A stretch of 44,672 bases of DNA from Bacillota bacterium (GCA_012521315.1 JAAYMP010000163.1:1-44672); one strand, 5' to 3'. Counted from the stretch's first letter, positions 25,235 through 34,670 are shown. Translations and numbers: made by a program. Notes: a model not told the origin generated them from the sequence alone.

Positions 25235-25654
25235 GTGCGGGGTTTTGTCAAGAATTGGTTCCAAAAAGATCATGTCCAGACGGGACTGGCTTATTATTAT
25301 TGGCCGCAAGTTATTGGTGATACTTTAAGGGATAAAATAGAAGTGAGTCACGTAAAAAACGGAATCCTGTGGGTGAAAACTCCCGATCCGTCCCTTGCCC
25401 ATAATTTAAGCTTCTTTAAGAACGAGATTATCGCGAAATACCAATTTTTTTTGGGTAAAAACGTGATCCGGAATGTCCGGATTACCATTGGCGCTTCTTC
25501 GGGTCTTGACCAAAAAACGAAAAACGGGCAAACCAAGGCGGAAACGGTTCGGGTTTGCGATCTTTCCTTACCCGCAGCAATCGACGGGATTGCCGATCCC
25601 GCTTTGAAGCAGGCTTTTAGCCGTTTTTACTACGCGCACCAGGCACGGAAATAA
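25235..25654 (+). CDS. DUF721 (DciA-like) protein
   Basis: DUF721 domain, related to the DciA helicase-operator proteins of other bacteria and normally located between recF and gyrB in Bacillota. The diagnostic Trp segment is YYYWPQVIGDTLRDKI, followed by a KH-like fold with GILWVKTPDPSLAHNLSFFKNEIIAKY. The GTG at 25235 has no ribosome site. Family similarity begins some ten residues earlier (VTTLSELVRGF), where the only candidate start is an ATT at 25205 that overlaps the recF stop and follows GGAG by nine bases. The true start may therefore be 25205. Confidence 0.85.
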   Translation: MRGFVKNWFQKDHVQTGLAYYYWPQVIGDTLRDKIEVSHVKNGILWVKTPDPSLAHNLSFFKNEIIAKYQFFLGKNVIRNVRITIGASSGLDQKTKNGQTKAETVRVCDLSLPAAIDGIADPALKQAFSRFYYAHQARK

Positions 25655-25691
25655 AGTTTTGACCACGAAAGGCCGGGAAAGGGGGAGGCAG

Positions 25692-25937
25692 ATGTTTTTA
25701 CATTTGGGTGGGAATCAGATTATCAGTATCAATGAGATCATCATTGTAGAAAATTTAGAAAAAACGACGGCCACCTCGTTCCAAGAATGGTGGCAGCAGA
25801 GGGCGAAAACAGGCCTGGAAATAGTGGATAGTGGAGAGGGAAAACCAAAATCGGCGGTTTACACCGGACAGAAAATTATCCTCTCGCCGATCTCCGTTTA
25901 CACGCTGAAAAAACGGTCGGAACAGTTCACCGGTTAA
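25692..25937 (+). CDS. remB: Extracellular matrix regulator RemB (DUF370)
   Basis: 81-residue DUF370 protein matching yaaB/remB of Bacillus, which sits between recF and gyrB. MFLHLGGNQIISINEIIIV forms the core, with KPKSAVYTGQKIILSPIS at the end. The related RemA binds DNA in a ring and activates matrix genes; the role of RemB is less clear. ATG at 25692 behind GGGGAGG is used; the longer frame from 25659 has no site. The 148-base spacer before gyrB has no hairpin that I can see. Confidence 0.9.
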   Translation: MFLHLGGNQIISINEIIIVENLEKTTATSFQEWWQQRAKTGLEIVDSGEGKPKSAVYTGQKIILSPISVYTLKKRSEQFTG

Positions 25938-26085
25938 GTGTTGCGCGCGGCTTAAGCCCGGAAAGGCAGGGCGCGGGAGAAAAGGAAGGCGGCGCGCGTT
26001 AGATGCCGGGAGCAGCGGAGAGGAGAGGACCATTGACCAATAACGAGCAGGATTTTCTTTGGCGGGTAGCTTAGGAGGTATGTTG

Positions 26086-27993
26086 GTGAGTAAGCAGAAA
26101 GGAAACGGTTACAACGCAGAACAGATCCAAATCCTGGAAGGACTGGAGGCGGTCCGGAGACGGCCTAGTATGTATATAGGGAGTACCGGCCCCCGGGGCC
26201 TTCATCACCTGGTGTATGAAGTCGTGGACAACAGTATCGACGAAGCCATGGCGGGCTACTGCGATCAGATCGAGGTCACGATCCGCCGGGATGGCGCCAT
26301 TTCGGTCGCCGATAACGGGACGGGGATTCCGGTGGACATCCACCCCAAAGAGAAGATCTCCGCGCTGGAAGTGGTGATGACCAAACTTCACGCCGGCGGC
26401 AAATTCGAAGGCGGGCATTATCAGGTCTCCGGGGGTCTACACGGGGTTGGGGTTTCGGTGGTGAATGCGCTTTCGCTTTGGTTGGAAGCGGAAGTTCAGC
26501 GGGATGGAAAGATCTATTATCAGAGGTACGAACGGGGTAAACCCCAAGCCGCCGTGAAGGTGATCGGTGAAACTTCCGCCACCGGAACCAAGGTGACTTT
26601 CCAACCGGACCCGGAGATCTTTGAAAGCTGTGAATTTGATTTAGATACGTTGGTTCACCGCCTCCGAGAGTTGGCCTTCCTTACCCGGGGACTGAAGATC
26701 AGCATCAAAGACGAGCGGGTGGGGAAAGAGCTGTCTTTCCACTACGATGGCGGTCTCATCTCCTTTGTCCAATCACTAAACCGGACGAAGACCCCGCTTT
26801 TTGACGAAGTGATCTATATAGAAAAAAAGGTCGACAATAACCTGGTTGAAGTGGCGCTCCAGTATAACGACGGCTATGTTGAGAACGTTTATACTTTCGC
26901 CAACAACATAAATACGGTGGAGGGGGGAACCCATCTATCCGGTTTTCGTTCTGCTTTGACCAGATCCATCAATGATTACGGGCGGAAGTACAGCCTGATC
27001 AAAGAGAACGAAGGCAATTTGACCGGTGAAGACGTGCGGGAAGGCTTAACGGCGGTCATCAGTATTAAGCTGCGTTTTCCCCAGTTCGAGGGGCAGACCA
27101 AGACGAAACTGGGCAACAGTGAAATGAAGGGGATTGTGGAATCGGTCGTCTACGAAGGGATTTCCGAGTTTTTAGAGGAGAACCCGGCAGTTGCCCGCAA
27201 GATCGTGGAAAAATGTCTGATGGCCAACCGGGCGCGGGAGGCGGCCCGGAAAGCTCGTGAGTTGACCCGGCGTAAGAGTGCCCTGGAGATCTCTTCGCTC
27301 CCCGGCAAACTGGCGGATTGCAGTTTTAAAGAGGCGGAATTGTGCGAGTTGTATCTGGTGGAAGGCGATTCGGCCGGCGGTTCGGCCAAACAAGCCCGGG
27401 ACCGTAGATTCCAGGCCATTCTGCCCTTGCGGGGCAAGATCTTAAATGTGGAAAAGGCGCGGATCGACCGGATCTTAAACAACGAAGAGATCAAGGCGAT
27501 GATCACCGCCATCGGCGGCGGGGTAGGCGATGACTTCGATCTTTCCAAGATTCGCTATCATAAAATTATCACCATGACCGATGCCGACGTTGACGGGGCG
27601 CATATCCGGACTTTGTTGTTGACCTTCTTTTACCGCTACATGACGCCCCTAATCAACAACGGCCATGTCTATATTGGGATGCCCCCCTTATATTTGGTGA
27701 AGAAAGGGAAAAAACAACAGTATTGCTACTCCGAACAGGAATTGGAGGCTTTTCTGGAGGCCAACGGCCGGCAGGGGGTTACGATCCAGCGGTATAAGGG
27801 ACTGGGCGAGATGAACGCCGAACAGTTGGCGGAGACCACGATGAATCCAGAGAGCCGTACGTTGTTGCGGGTCACCATGGAAGATGCGATCGCCGCTGAT
27901 GAGATCTTCTCGACCCTAATGGGGGATAAGGTCGAACCCAGGCGGGATTTTATCCAGGCCCACGCCCGTGAAGTAGTGGATTTAGACATCTAA
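26086..27993 (+). CDS. gyrB: DNA gyrase subunit B
   Basis: ATPase subunit of gyrase. GHKL ATPase motifs: EVVDNSIDEA, DNGTGIPV and the lid GGLHGVGVSVVNAL. TOPRIM: EGDSAGGSAKQARDR and MTDADVDGAHIRTLLLTFFYR. C-terminal QRYKGLGEMN. GTG at 26086 is chosen because AGGAGGT stands six bases before it; the ATG at 26080 touches that site. 635 residues, normal for Bacillota. 62 bases before gyrA. Confidence 0.97.
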   Translation: MSKQKGNGYNAEQIQILEGLEAVRRRPSMYIGSTGPRGLHHLVYEVVDNSIDEAMAGYCDQIEVTIRRDGAISVADNGTGIPVDIHPKEKISALEVVMTKLHAGGKFEGGHYQVSGGLHGVGVSVVNALSLWLEAEVQRDGKIYYQRYERGKPQAAVKVIGETSATGTKVTFQPDPEIFESCEFDLDTLVHRLRELAFLTRGLKISIKDERVGKELSFHYDGGLISFVQSLNRTKTPLFDEVIYIEKKVDNNLVEVALQYNDGYVENVYTFANNINTVEGGTHLSGFRSALTRSINDYGRKYSLIKENEGNLTGEDVREGLTAVISIKLRFPQFEGQTKTKLGNSEMKGIVESVVYEGISEFLEENPAVARKIVEKCLMANRAREAARKARELTRRKSALEISSLPGKLADCSFKEAELCELYLVEGDSAGGSAKQARDRRFQAILPLRGKILNVEKARIDRILNNEEIKAMITAIGGGVGDDFDLSKIRYHKIITMTDADVDGAHIRTLLLTFFYRYMTPLINNGHVYIGMPPLYLVKKGKKQQYCYSEQELEAFLEANGRQGVTIQRYKGLGEMNAEQLAETTMNPESRTLLRVTMEDAIAADEIFSTLMGDKVEPRRDFIQAHAREVVDLDI

Positions 27994-28055
27994 ACCCCAA
28001 AGGACTCCGGGTATAGCGAAACAGGGAAAAGACAGGAGCCAATGGAGGGATTGTT

Positions 28056-30506
28056 TTGGCTGAAATTACCGAAGGAAAGATTGTTCCGATCAAAATTGAG
28101 CAAGAGATGAAACGCTCCTATCTGAGTTATGCGATGAGCGTGATTGTCGGCCGGGCGTTGCCGGATGTCCGGGACGGACTTAAGCCGGTTCACCGGCGCA
28201 TCCTTTATGGAATGTATGAATCGGGGACCACCCCGGATAAACCATATAAAAAATCCGCGCGGATTGTCGGTGACGTGATGGGGCGCTACCATCCCCATGG
28301 CGACGCGGCGATCTATGACTCCATCGTCCGGATGGCACAGGATTTCTCGTCCCGGGTCCCTTTGGTGGACGGCCACGGGAACTTTGGTTCGGTCGACGGG
28401 GATCCACCGGCGGCGATGCGTTACACCGAGATCCGCCTGTCCCCGCTGGCCGTCGAGATGTTGACGGATATTGAAAAAAAGACGGTCGATTTTATCCCTA
28501 ATTTTGACGGGAGCTTGGAAGAACCGGTGGTGCTGCCCAGCCGTTTCCCGAACCTGCTGGTCAACGGGGCGGCCGGGATTGCGGTTGGGATGGCCACCAA
28601 CATTCCCCCGCATAATCTGGGCGAAGTGATCGACGGCGCGGTGCTGTTGATTGATGATCCGGAAGCGGACACGGAAGCCCTGATGAAAGTGGTAAAAGGT
28701 CCGGACTTTCCGACGGGCGGGATAATTTTGGGCCGGGACGGGATCCGTGAGGCCTACCACACCGGGCGGGGCAGCATTAAAGTGCGGGCGAAGACCGGCA
28801 TCGAAACCCTGAGCAATGGAAAGAGCCAAATAGTCGTTACCGAACTCCCCTATCAAGTCAATAAAGCCCGGTTGATCGAGCGGATTGCCGATTTGGTGCG
28901 GAACAAGGAGATCGAGGGGATTACCGATCTCCGGGACGAATCGGACCGTTCCGGGCTGCGGATCGTCATTGAACTGAAACGGGATGCCAACCCGAATATC
29001 CTCCTGAATCAGCTGTATAAACATACCCAGTTGCAAGACACCTTCGGCGTCATTATGCTGGTTTTGGTCGATAACGAGCCGCGGGTGCTCGGACTGCGGG
29101 ACTTACTCGGTTATTATCTTGACCATCAAAAAGAGATTATTACCCGCCGGACCAGGTTTGACCTGGAAAAGGCCGAAGCCCGGGCCCACATCGTTGAAGG
29201 GCTCCGGATTGCCTTGGACCAGATTGACGCCGTGATTCAGGTGATTCGTTCTTCCCGGACGGTGGAGATCGCCCGCGACCGGTTGATGGCCAGTTTTGGG
29301 TTGTCAGAACGACAGGCCCAGGCGATTTTGGACATGCGCCTCCAGAGTTTGACCGGCCTGCAACGGGAGAAACTGGAGGAAGAATACGCCGAACTCCAGA
29401 AGACCATCGCCTACTACCGGGAACTGCTGGCGGATCCGGCGAAGATCATGGGGGTTGTCAAAAACGAACTTTTGGCGATCAAAGAAAAATACGCGGACCC
29501 GCGCCGGACTGAGATCGCCGCGAGTGAAGAGGAGATCTCGATCGAGGATCTGATCGCCGATGAAGACATCGTGGTGACGATCACCCACGATGGTTACATC
29601 AAACGTCTCCCGGTCTCCACTTACAAGAGCCAGCGGCGTGGCGGGAAGGGGATTACCGCGGTCAACACCAAAGAAGAAGACTTTGTTGAACATCTCTTCG
29701 TTACCTCCACCCACGACCATGTTTTGTTCTTTACCAACCAAGGGCGGGTCTACCAACTCCGCGGCTTTGATATTCCGGAAGCCTCGCGCCAAGCCCGGGG
29801 GATTGCCATTGTGAACTTGATTCCGTTGAACCCCGGGGAAAAAATCAATACCTATATCCCGGTGCAGGACTTCCGCACGGATCTCTTCCTGCTGATGTGT
29901 ACACGGAACGGTATTGTCAAGAAGACGCCCCTCTCCCAGTACGCCAATAACCGGCGAAGCGGGTTAATCGGGATCACCTTGGATGAAGGGGATGAACTGA
30001 TTGGTGTCCGGCGGACCGACGGCGAACGGGAGATTGTTATTTTCACCCGGCACGGTCAAGCCCTTCGTTTTTCCGAAACCGAAATTCGACCGCTGGGACG
30101 GATCGCCCGGGGGGTGAAGGGGATTAACCTACGACCGGGTGATCAAGTGGTCGGCATGGATGTGCTCCGGGAGAACGCGGAACTTTTGGTCATTACCGAG
30201 AATGGTTACGGCAAAAGGACCCCCTTTGATCAATACCGGATCCAAGCCCGGGGCGGCATCGGCATCAAAACCCTGAACCGGACCGGGAAAACGGGAGATG
30301 TGATCGGGGGTGGCGTGGTCTACCCGGAACACGAATTAATGTTGATTAACGCCAGCGGGTTGGTGATCCGGGTTAACGTCAGCGATATCTCCTCCATGGG
30401 CCGGAACACCCAAGGGGTTAAACTCATGCAACTGGAGGGGGACGACCGGATTGTCGCCGTGGCCAGGGTCGTCGGCAAGCAGGAAGAGGGCGAGGAAGGT
30501 GAATAG
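28056..30506 (+). CDS. gyrA: DNA gyrase subunit A
   Basis: DNA-cleaving subunit. Catalytic Tyr123 is in AAMRYTEIRLSPLA. The QRRGGKG gyrase box (near residue 527) identifies gyrase, not topoisomerase IV. Six beta-pinwheel blades follow. The quinolone-region residues read HGDAAIYDS, where Ser83 of E. coli aligns with Ala84 here; an Ala at this place occurs naturally in several lineages. TTG at 28056 has GGAGG six bases upstream. 816 residues. Confidence 0.97.
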   Translation: MAEITEGKIVPIKIEQEMKRSYLSYAMSVIVGRALPDVRDGLKPVHRRILYGMYESGTTPDKPYKKSARIVGDVMGRYHPHGDAAIYDSIVRMAQDFSSRVPLVDGHGNFGSVDGDPPAAMRYTEIRLSPLAVEMLTDIEKKTVDFIPNFDGSLEEPVVLPSRFPNLLVNGAAGIAVGMATNIPPHNLGEVIDGAVLLIDDPEADTEALMKVVKGPDFPTGGIILGRDGIREAYHTGRGSIKVRAKTGIETLSNGKSQIVVTELPYQVNKARLIERIADLVRNKEIEGITDLRDESDRSGLRIVIELKRDANPNILLNQLYKHTQLQDTFGVIMLVLVDNEPRVLGLRDLLGYYLDHQKEIITRRTRFDLEKAEARAHIVEGLRIALDQIDAVIQVIRSSRTVEIARDRLMASFGLSERQAQAILDMRLQSLTGLQREKLEEEYAELQKTIAYYRELLADPAKIMGVVKNELLAIKEKYADPRRTEIAASEEEISIEDLIADEDIVVTITHDGYIKRLPVSTYKSQRRGGKGITAVNTKEEDFVEHLFVTSTHDHVLFFTNQGRVYQLRGFDIPEASRQARGIAIVNLIPLNPGEKINTYIPVQDFRTDLFLLMCTRNGIVKKTPLSQYANNRRSGLIGITLDEGDELIGVRRTDGEREIVIFTRHGQALRFSETEIRPLGRIARGVKGINLRPGDQVVGMDVLRENAELLVITENGYGKRTPFDQYRIQARGGIGIKTLNRTGKTGDVIGGGVVYPEHELMLINASGLVIRVNVSDISSMGRNTQGVKLMQLEGDDRIVAVARVVGKQEEGEEGE

Positions 30507-30518
30507 CGGGGTGAAGCA

Positions 30519-32309
30519 GTGCGCATCAGAAAATTGATGATTAAAGCTTTAGGCCCCCTGCGTGACTGGGAATATACTTTTGCGCCCCTTTGGACGGAGG
30601 TCCCCTATCCGGAAGAGGAGACGACCGAGACCGTCCTGGAAGCGATCCGGGCGGTGCTGTATGGTTTTCCCCCGTACCAAAACGCCCAGAAGCAACGGCT
30701 TCTCCCGCCAACGGGCAAGGGAGACGCCAGCGCGGCGATGTGGATTGAGACCAAGAGCGGCACTTTTCTCCTGGGGCGCAATTTTACCCGCGAATCCCTG
30801 GAAGTTTTTAAACTGGAGACCAAGGGGTTGTTCCCCCTCCCGGCGATGGCCTTGATGGATCTCCTCCTGCAGGAGCTAAGAATCTTAAATCCTCTGGACT
30901 TTGCGGTCGTTGGTTTTTTTGAGAACACCGCCTTTACCCTTGACCAAAACGCGCCCTTGGTCCGGGAACATATTAGCAAAGCCCATGCACACCAGCGGTT
31001 CCTGGTTTTGCTGGGCCAGGCAGAGAACGCAACGCCCCCGGATGCCCGGGAGATCGATCCGGCGACCGTGGATAGACTCCTGGCCCGACTGGACCGGTTA
31101 GAAAAGGAAAGACAGCGGTTGGCGGAGGAGGAACAAAAATTGGCCGCCTATGGAAAGTTTCTTTCGCCCACCGGTGAAGACTTGTTGGCCTTAACAACCC
31201 GGGAATATACGGCGGCTGCTTTGGAGACCAGTTTCTACGAAGAACAAATCCGGAAGGAGACCGAAACCCGGACGGCTCTGCAGAAGGAAGAAGAAGCCCT
31301 CCGGCAGAAGATCACCTCCTTTGATCCAACCCTCTATACGCCGGAGATGGAGCGAAGAGTAAACCGCCTTTTGGCGAAAAGGGCGGAACTGAACAAACTT
31401 TTACACGCCATGGAGGAGCTGCTGGAACAGCATGGCCGGAAGGGACTGTGGTCCCGTTTCGGCGGAAAAGAGCGGGAAGGCGAGATTAAACAGCGGATTA
31501 GCGATCTCCTGCAAAAACTGGGGCGGATCCGTGAAGAATTAAGATCCCTCCTGAAGAACAAAAACCCGGAAGATTTTCTACATGAAATGGCCCTTTTAGA
31601 GCAATACCGTAAGGATTTGGCCTGTTTACAACGGCCGAGCATCCTTGAGGACCAAACCCTGGGCTTATGGTGGGAAGAACTGGAGAGGGCACGGCAAAAG
31701 GAGGAAAGGCTCCGGCAGCAAAGAGAGTGCCTGCTGGCCATGGCCGGGCAGGAAGACCTCGCGGCGGTCCAGGCGAAAGTGGAGAAGCTAAGGGTAATTA
31801 AACGCCAGCGGCAACAGGTTGAGGAAGACCTGGCCGCGTTTCTTGCGGAGGCGGGCCAGGCCACCCCGGCGGAAGCCCGCGCCTATCTGGCGGCGCTGAA
31901 ACAGAAGCGGGAGGCCCAGTTCGTAATGGTTGAGAGCGGCGCCGTTCCCGACGAGGGCGAACTGGCGGCTTTACAGAGATTGTACAGTGATGCCGGACGG
32001 TTCCTTTCCGGTTTGACCGCAGGAAAAGGGCAGGGTTTGCAACCCCGGGTGGAAGGGAATCTTTTACGGTTTTCCGTCCGGACGGAGGATGGGGTTTGGC
32101 GCCCGGCAGAAGCGGTCTCCCTTGGCCGGCCCGACCTCCCGGATCTGGCTTTCCGGCTGGCCCTGGCGAAAGCGGTCTGGGCGGAGACCCAGCCCTTGTT
32201 GTTGTTTGACACCTTGGTACCCTGGTTAACCCCGAAGGCCGCGGCGGCCTTCGGCCAACTTTTGACCGAAGAGTTTGGCCACGGACAAATTATTATCCGG
32301 ATCCGATAA
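30519..32309 (+). CDS. Degenerate YhaN/Rad50-like coiled-coil protein
   Basis: The ends of this 596-residue protein match the YhaN/AAA_23 SMC-like ATPases. The N-terminus MRIRKLMIKALGPLRDWEY and IRAVLYGFPP are typical, and the middle (about 190-450) is a long coiled coil rich in Glu, Lys, Gln and Leu. But the P-loop between them, usually GPNEAGKST, reads YPEEETTET (30-38): the glycines and the lysine are gone. The C-terminal signature reads AVSLGRPDLPDL (about 532-543) and the Walker B LLLFDTL (564 is Asp; the second acid is Thr). It is thus probably not an ATPase. GTG start behind GGGGTGA, 13 bases after gyrA, likely cotranscribed. The open frame argues against a pseudogene. Confidence 0.8.
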   Translation: MRIRKLMIKALGPLRDWEYTFAPLWTEVPYPEEETTETVLEAIRAVLYGFPPYQNAQKQRLLPPTGKGDASAAMWIETKSGTFLLGRNFTRESLEVFKLETKGLFPLPAMALMDLLLQELRILNPLDFAVVGFFENTAFTLDQNAPLVREHISKAHAHQRFLVLLGQAENATPPDAREIDPATVDRLLARLDRLEKERQRLAEEEQKLAAYGKFLSPTGEDLLALTTREYTAAALETSFYEEQIRKETETRTALQKEEEALRQKITSFDPTLYTPEMERRVNRLLAKRAELNKLLHAMEELLEQHGRKGLWSRFGGKEREGEIKQRISDLLQKLGRIREELRSLLKNKNPEDFLHEMALLEQYRKDLACLQRPSILEDQTLGLWWEELERARQKEERLRQQRECLLAMAGQEDLAAVQAKVEKLRVIKRQRQQVEEDLAAFLAEAGQATPAEARAYLAALKQKREAQFVMVESGAVPDEGELAALQRLYSDAGRFLSGLTAGKGQGLQPRVEGNLLRFSVRTEDGVWRPAEAVSLGRPDLPDLAFRLALAKAVWAETQPLLLFDTLVPWLTPKAAAAFGQLLTEEFGHGQIIIRIR

Positions 32310-32370
32310 ACTTTTCCCGCCGGGGGAAGAATAGGAAGACTGGGCAAGAAGTTTACGGAGGGAAAAGAAG

Positions 32371-33522
32371 ATGTCAGCGTATTACCGGGGAGGAGGTCCC
32401 TCCTCCCGCGCCAGTCTGTTTAGTTTGTTGCTGATCGCTGCTTTTATGGGCGGTTTCCTGGTTTTGCTTGCCGTCCGGTTTACCGGCTTAGGCCAGGCGC
32501 TGGTGGTCCAGCCGCCAGGGCCGCAAGAGGCCGCGCCCACGAAAGAGACTCCTTCCATCCAGCTTACCGACTATGAGAAGGCCACCATCGACGTGGTGGA
32601 TAAAGTCGGTCCCAGTGTGGTGATGATCACCACCACCAGCCTGGTGGAGGTGAAAGATTTTTTCTTTGGCTTGGTTGGTTACCAGCCGGTGCAGGGCTTG
32701 GGTTCCGGGGTGATCTTCCGGAAAGACGGGCACATTCTGACGAATTATCATGTCATTGCGAAGGCCGAGGAGATTTTGGTTGTCTTGAGTGACGGTCGGG
32801 AGTTTCCGGCCAAAGTCGTTGGGGGCGATCCCGACAACGATCTGGCGGTGGTCAAGATCGAAGGGGAAAACCATCCGGTGGCCCAATTTGGCCGCTCGGC
32901 CGATCTTCGGGTTGGACAAATGGCGATTGCCATCGGCAATCCGATTGGTGAAGGATTGAAGAATACCGTGACGGTCGGCGTGATTAGCGCGGTGAACCGG
33001 AGTATTGCCACCGGCGAAAAGACCGCGTTGCGGGATTTAATCCAGACGGACGCTTCGATTAACCCCGGGAATTCGGGCGGCCCGTTGCTGAACAGTAAAG
33101 GTGAAGTCATCGGGATCAACACCGCCATTATCGAACAGGCCCAGGGAATTGGCTTTGCGATTCCCATCGATAAAGCCCGGGAAATTGCCGATCTGATCAT
33201 CAAGGGCGAATTGCGCCGCCCCGGGGCGATTGGCATCAGCTATGTGCCATATGATAAGGACAACAAGCAATTTCTGGAACAGCGCCTGCGGGTCAAGCTC
33301 CCGGTGGACCAAGGCTTCCTGATTACGCAGGTCCACCCGGGTCCGGCAGCGAAAGCGGGCTTGAAAGCCGGCGATGTCATTGTTGCCATCAACGGGGAAT
33401 CCATTAAGGAGGGGGCAAACTTTGCCGGTTTGGATCTGAAAGCCGGGGACCGGGTTACCATGGAGCTTTACCGGGGTACTCGCCGGTTTAAAGTGCAGAT
33501 CACGGCGGAACCGTTGGAGTAG
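32371..33522 (+). CDS. HtrA/DegP-type serine protease with one PDZ domain
   Basis: Membrane-anchored envelope quality-control protease. One membrane helix (about 16-40), then a trypsin-like domain with an intact triad: His127 (TNYHVI), Asp157 (DPDNDLAVV) and Ser235 (NPGNSGGPLL). A single PDZ domain follows (about 285-383, GAKAGLKAGDVIVAINGE-like, reading PAAKAGLKAGDVIVAINGE). ATG at 32371 behind GGAGG. The htrA-rlmH pair near oriC is also found in Bacillus. The two-component WalRK genes that often precede it are not here. Confidence 0.93.
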   Translation: MSAYYRGGGPSSRASLFSLLLIAAFMGGFLVLLAVRFTGLGQALVVQPPGPQEAAPTKETPSIQLTDYEKATIDVVDKVGPSVVMITTTSLVEVKDFFFGLVGYQPVQGLGSGVIFRKDGHILTNYHVIAKAEEILVVLSDGREFPAKVVGGDPDNDLAVVKIEGENHPVAQFGRSADLRVGQMAIAIGNPIGEGLKNTVTVGVISAVNRSIATGEKTALRDLIQTDASINPGNSGGPLLNSKGEVIGINTAIIEQAQGIGFAIPIDKAREIADLIIKGELRRPGAIGISYVPYDKDNKQFLEQRLRVKLPVDQGFLITQVHPGPAAKAGLKAGDVIVAINGESIKEGANFAGLDLKAGDRVTMELYRGTRRFKVQITAEPLE

Positions 33523-33528
33523 AAGGTG

Positions 33529-33993
33529 ATGTTACACCTGACGATTGTGGCGGTGGGCAAAATTAAAGAGGAGTACCTGCGGCAGGGGATTGCCGAATAC
33601 CAAAAAAGGCTCACCCCATACACAAAACTGAAGATCATTGAGCTTCCCGATGCCCCGTTGGGCCGGGATCCGGGTGAAGCCCGGAGGGAAGAAGGAAAAA
33701 GGATCAGGTCCGTCTTGAAACCCCGTTCCTTTGTGGCCGTTTGTGACCGGCAGGGGAAAAAGTTGACTTCGGAAGGCTTTGCCCAGTGGTTGGCAGACCG
33801 GGAAAAGGGCGGGCAAGAAGTATATATGGTGATCGGGGGCGCGTCGGGCCTGGCGCCTGAGGTGACCGCCGAGGCGGCCGACCGGCTCTCCTTCTCCGAC
33901 CTGACCTTTCCCCACCAGCTTTTCCGGTTGCTTTTGTTGGAACAGATCTACCGCGGGTTCAAGATCCTCCGGGGTGAACCCTATCATTGGTGA
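33529..33993 (+). CDS. rlmH: 23S rRNA (pseudouridine-1915-N3) methyltransferase
   Basis: SPOUT-fold methyltransferase acting on pseudouridine-1915 of 23S rRNA in the assembled ribosome. Family marks: LTIVAVGKIKEEYLRQGIAEY at the start, VIGGASGLAPEV for the SAM knot, and the C-terminal LTFPHQLFRLLLLEQIYRGFKILRGEPYHW. 154 residues. ATG at 33529; GTG one codon earlier is an alternative behind the same GGAG. Seven bases after htrA. Confidence 0.94.
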   Translation: MLHLTIVAVGKIKEEYLRQGIAEYQKRLTPYTKLKIIELPDAPLGRDPGEARREEGKRIRSVLKPRSFVAVCDRQGKKLTSEGFAQWLADREKGGQEVYMVIGGASGLAPEVTAEAADRLSFSDLTFPHQLFRLLLLEQIYRGFKILRGEPYHW

Positions 33994-34048
33994 CCAAAAT
34001 CAGACCCCGCCGGAACAGGAACGAAAACCTTTGGCGGAAAAGGGAAAG

Positions 34049-34096
34049 GCGCTCCCACTGTTGGACGGCAAACCCAACACCGGGAGGCGCTTTTTT
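34049..34096 (+). terminator. Terminator of the htrA-rlmH unit
   Basis: A long hairpin with GGCGCTCCC and TGTTGG on one side and CCAACA and GGGAGGCGC on the other, followed by six T. It lies 56 bases after the rlmH stop. Confidence 0.85.
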
Positions 34097-34196
34097 GTGC
34101 TTTTACCCTTTCCAAAAGAACGGTAGAGAAACATATAATTATAACGGTAAAAGGAGGGAGGGCAACGAGGTAAAGAAAGAACAAGGAGGGAAAGGT

Positions 34197-34670
34197 ATGA
34201 CACCGGAAAAGTTTGTTGCTCTGTTAAAGCCCTATGCGAAAACGATCCATGCGGTCTTCGGCATCCACTGGCGGGCGATCCTTGCCCAGGCGGCCCTGGA
34301 GACCGGGTGGTTAAGAAAACCCGTCATCGACCTGGAAACCGGCCGCCACTCCTACAACCTTTTTAACATTAAAGGGGAAGGCCCAGCCGGTAGTGTCAAG
34401 GCCTATGATGAACAATATATTAACGGACGGCCGGTCAAAAGGGTCTTTCCTTTCCGCGCTTACCACAATTATGAAGAGTCTTTTGAGGATTATGCCCGGT
34501 TAATTGCGGGGAACCCCCGCTACCGGGAGGCCATGGCCGTGGCGGAGGACCCGGAGGCCTTTGTCTGGCGGATCCAACAGGCCGGGTACGCCGAAGATCC
34601 CAGTTACGCTCAGAAACTGATCCAAATCATGCGGAAATACATCCCTGATGAGGAAGAACCGGATGATTAG
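34197..34670 (+). CDS. Glucosaminidase-domain (GH73-like) protein without signal peptide
   Basis: 157 residues forming one glucosaminidase/FlgJ-like domain. The catalytic Glu is likely in ILAQAALETGWLRKP, followed by YNLFNIKGEGPAGSV, then KRVFPFRAYHNYEESFEDYARLI, YREAM, and YAEDPSYAQKLIQI, the normal order. It should cleave the glycan strand of peptidoglycan, yet there is no signal peptide and no membrane helix. ATG at 34197 with AAGGAGG seven bases before it is clear, and the upstream frame crosses a terminator and codes for nothing signal-like. The export route is unknown. A TATAAT at 34134-34139 may be its -10, with no good -35. Holds its own transcription unit. Confidence 0.85.
   Translation: MTPEKFVALLKPYAKTIHAVFGIHWRAILAQAALETGWLRKPVIDLETGRHSYNLFNIKGEGPAGSVKAYDEQYINGRPVKRVFPFRAYHNYEESFEDYARLIAGNPRYREAMAVAEDPEAFVWRIQQAGYAEDPSYAQKLIQIMRKYIPDEEEPDD

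Noticed and set aside
27990..29036. A 348-codon open frame on the minus strand across gyrB-gyrA
   Set aside because: Antisense to the conserved start of gyrA, low-complexity His/Pro/Arg composition, no ribosome site and no family pattern; a by-product of GC-rich codon positions.
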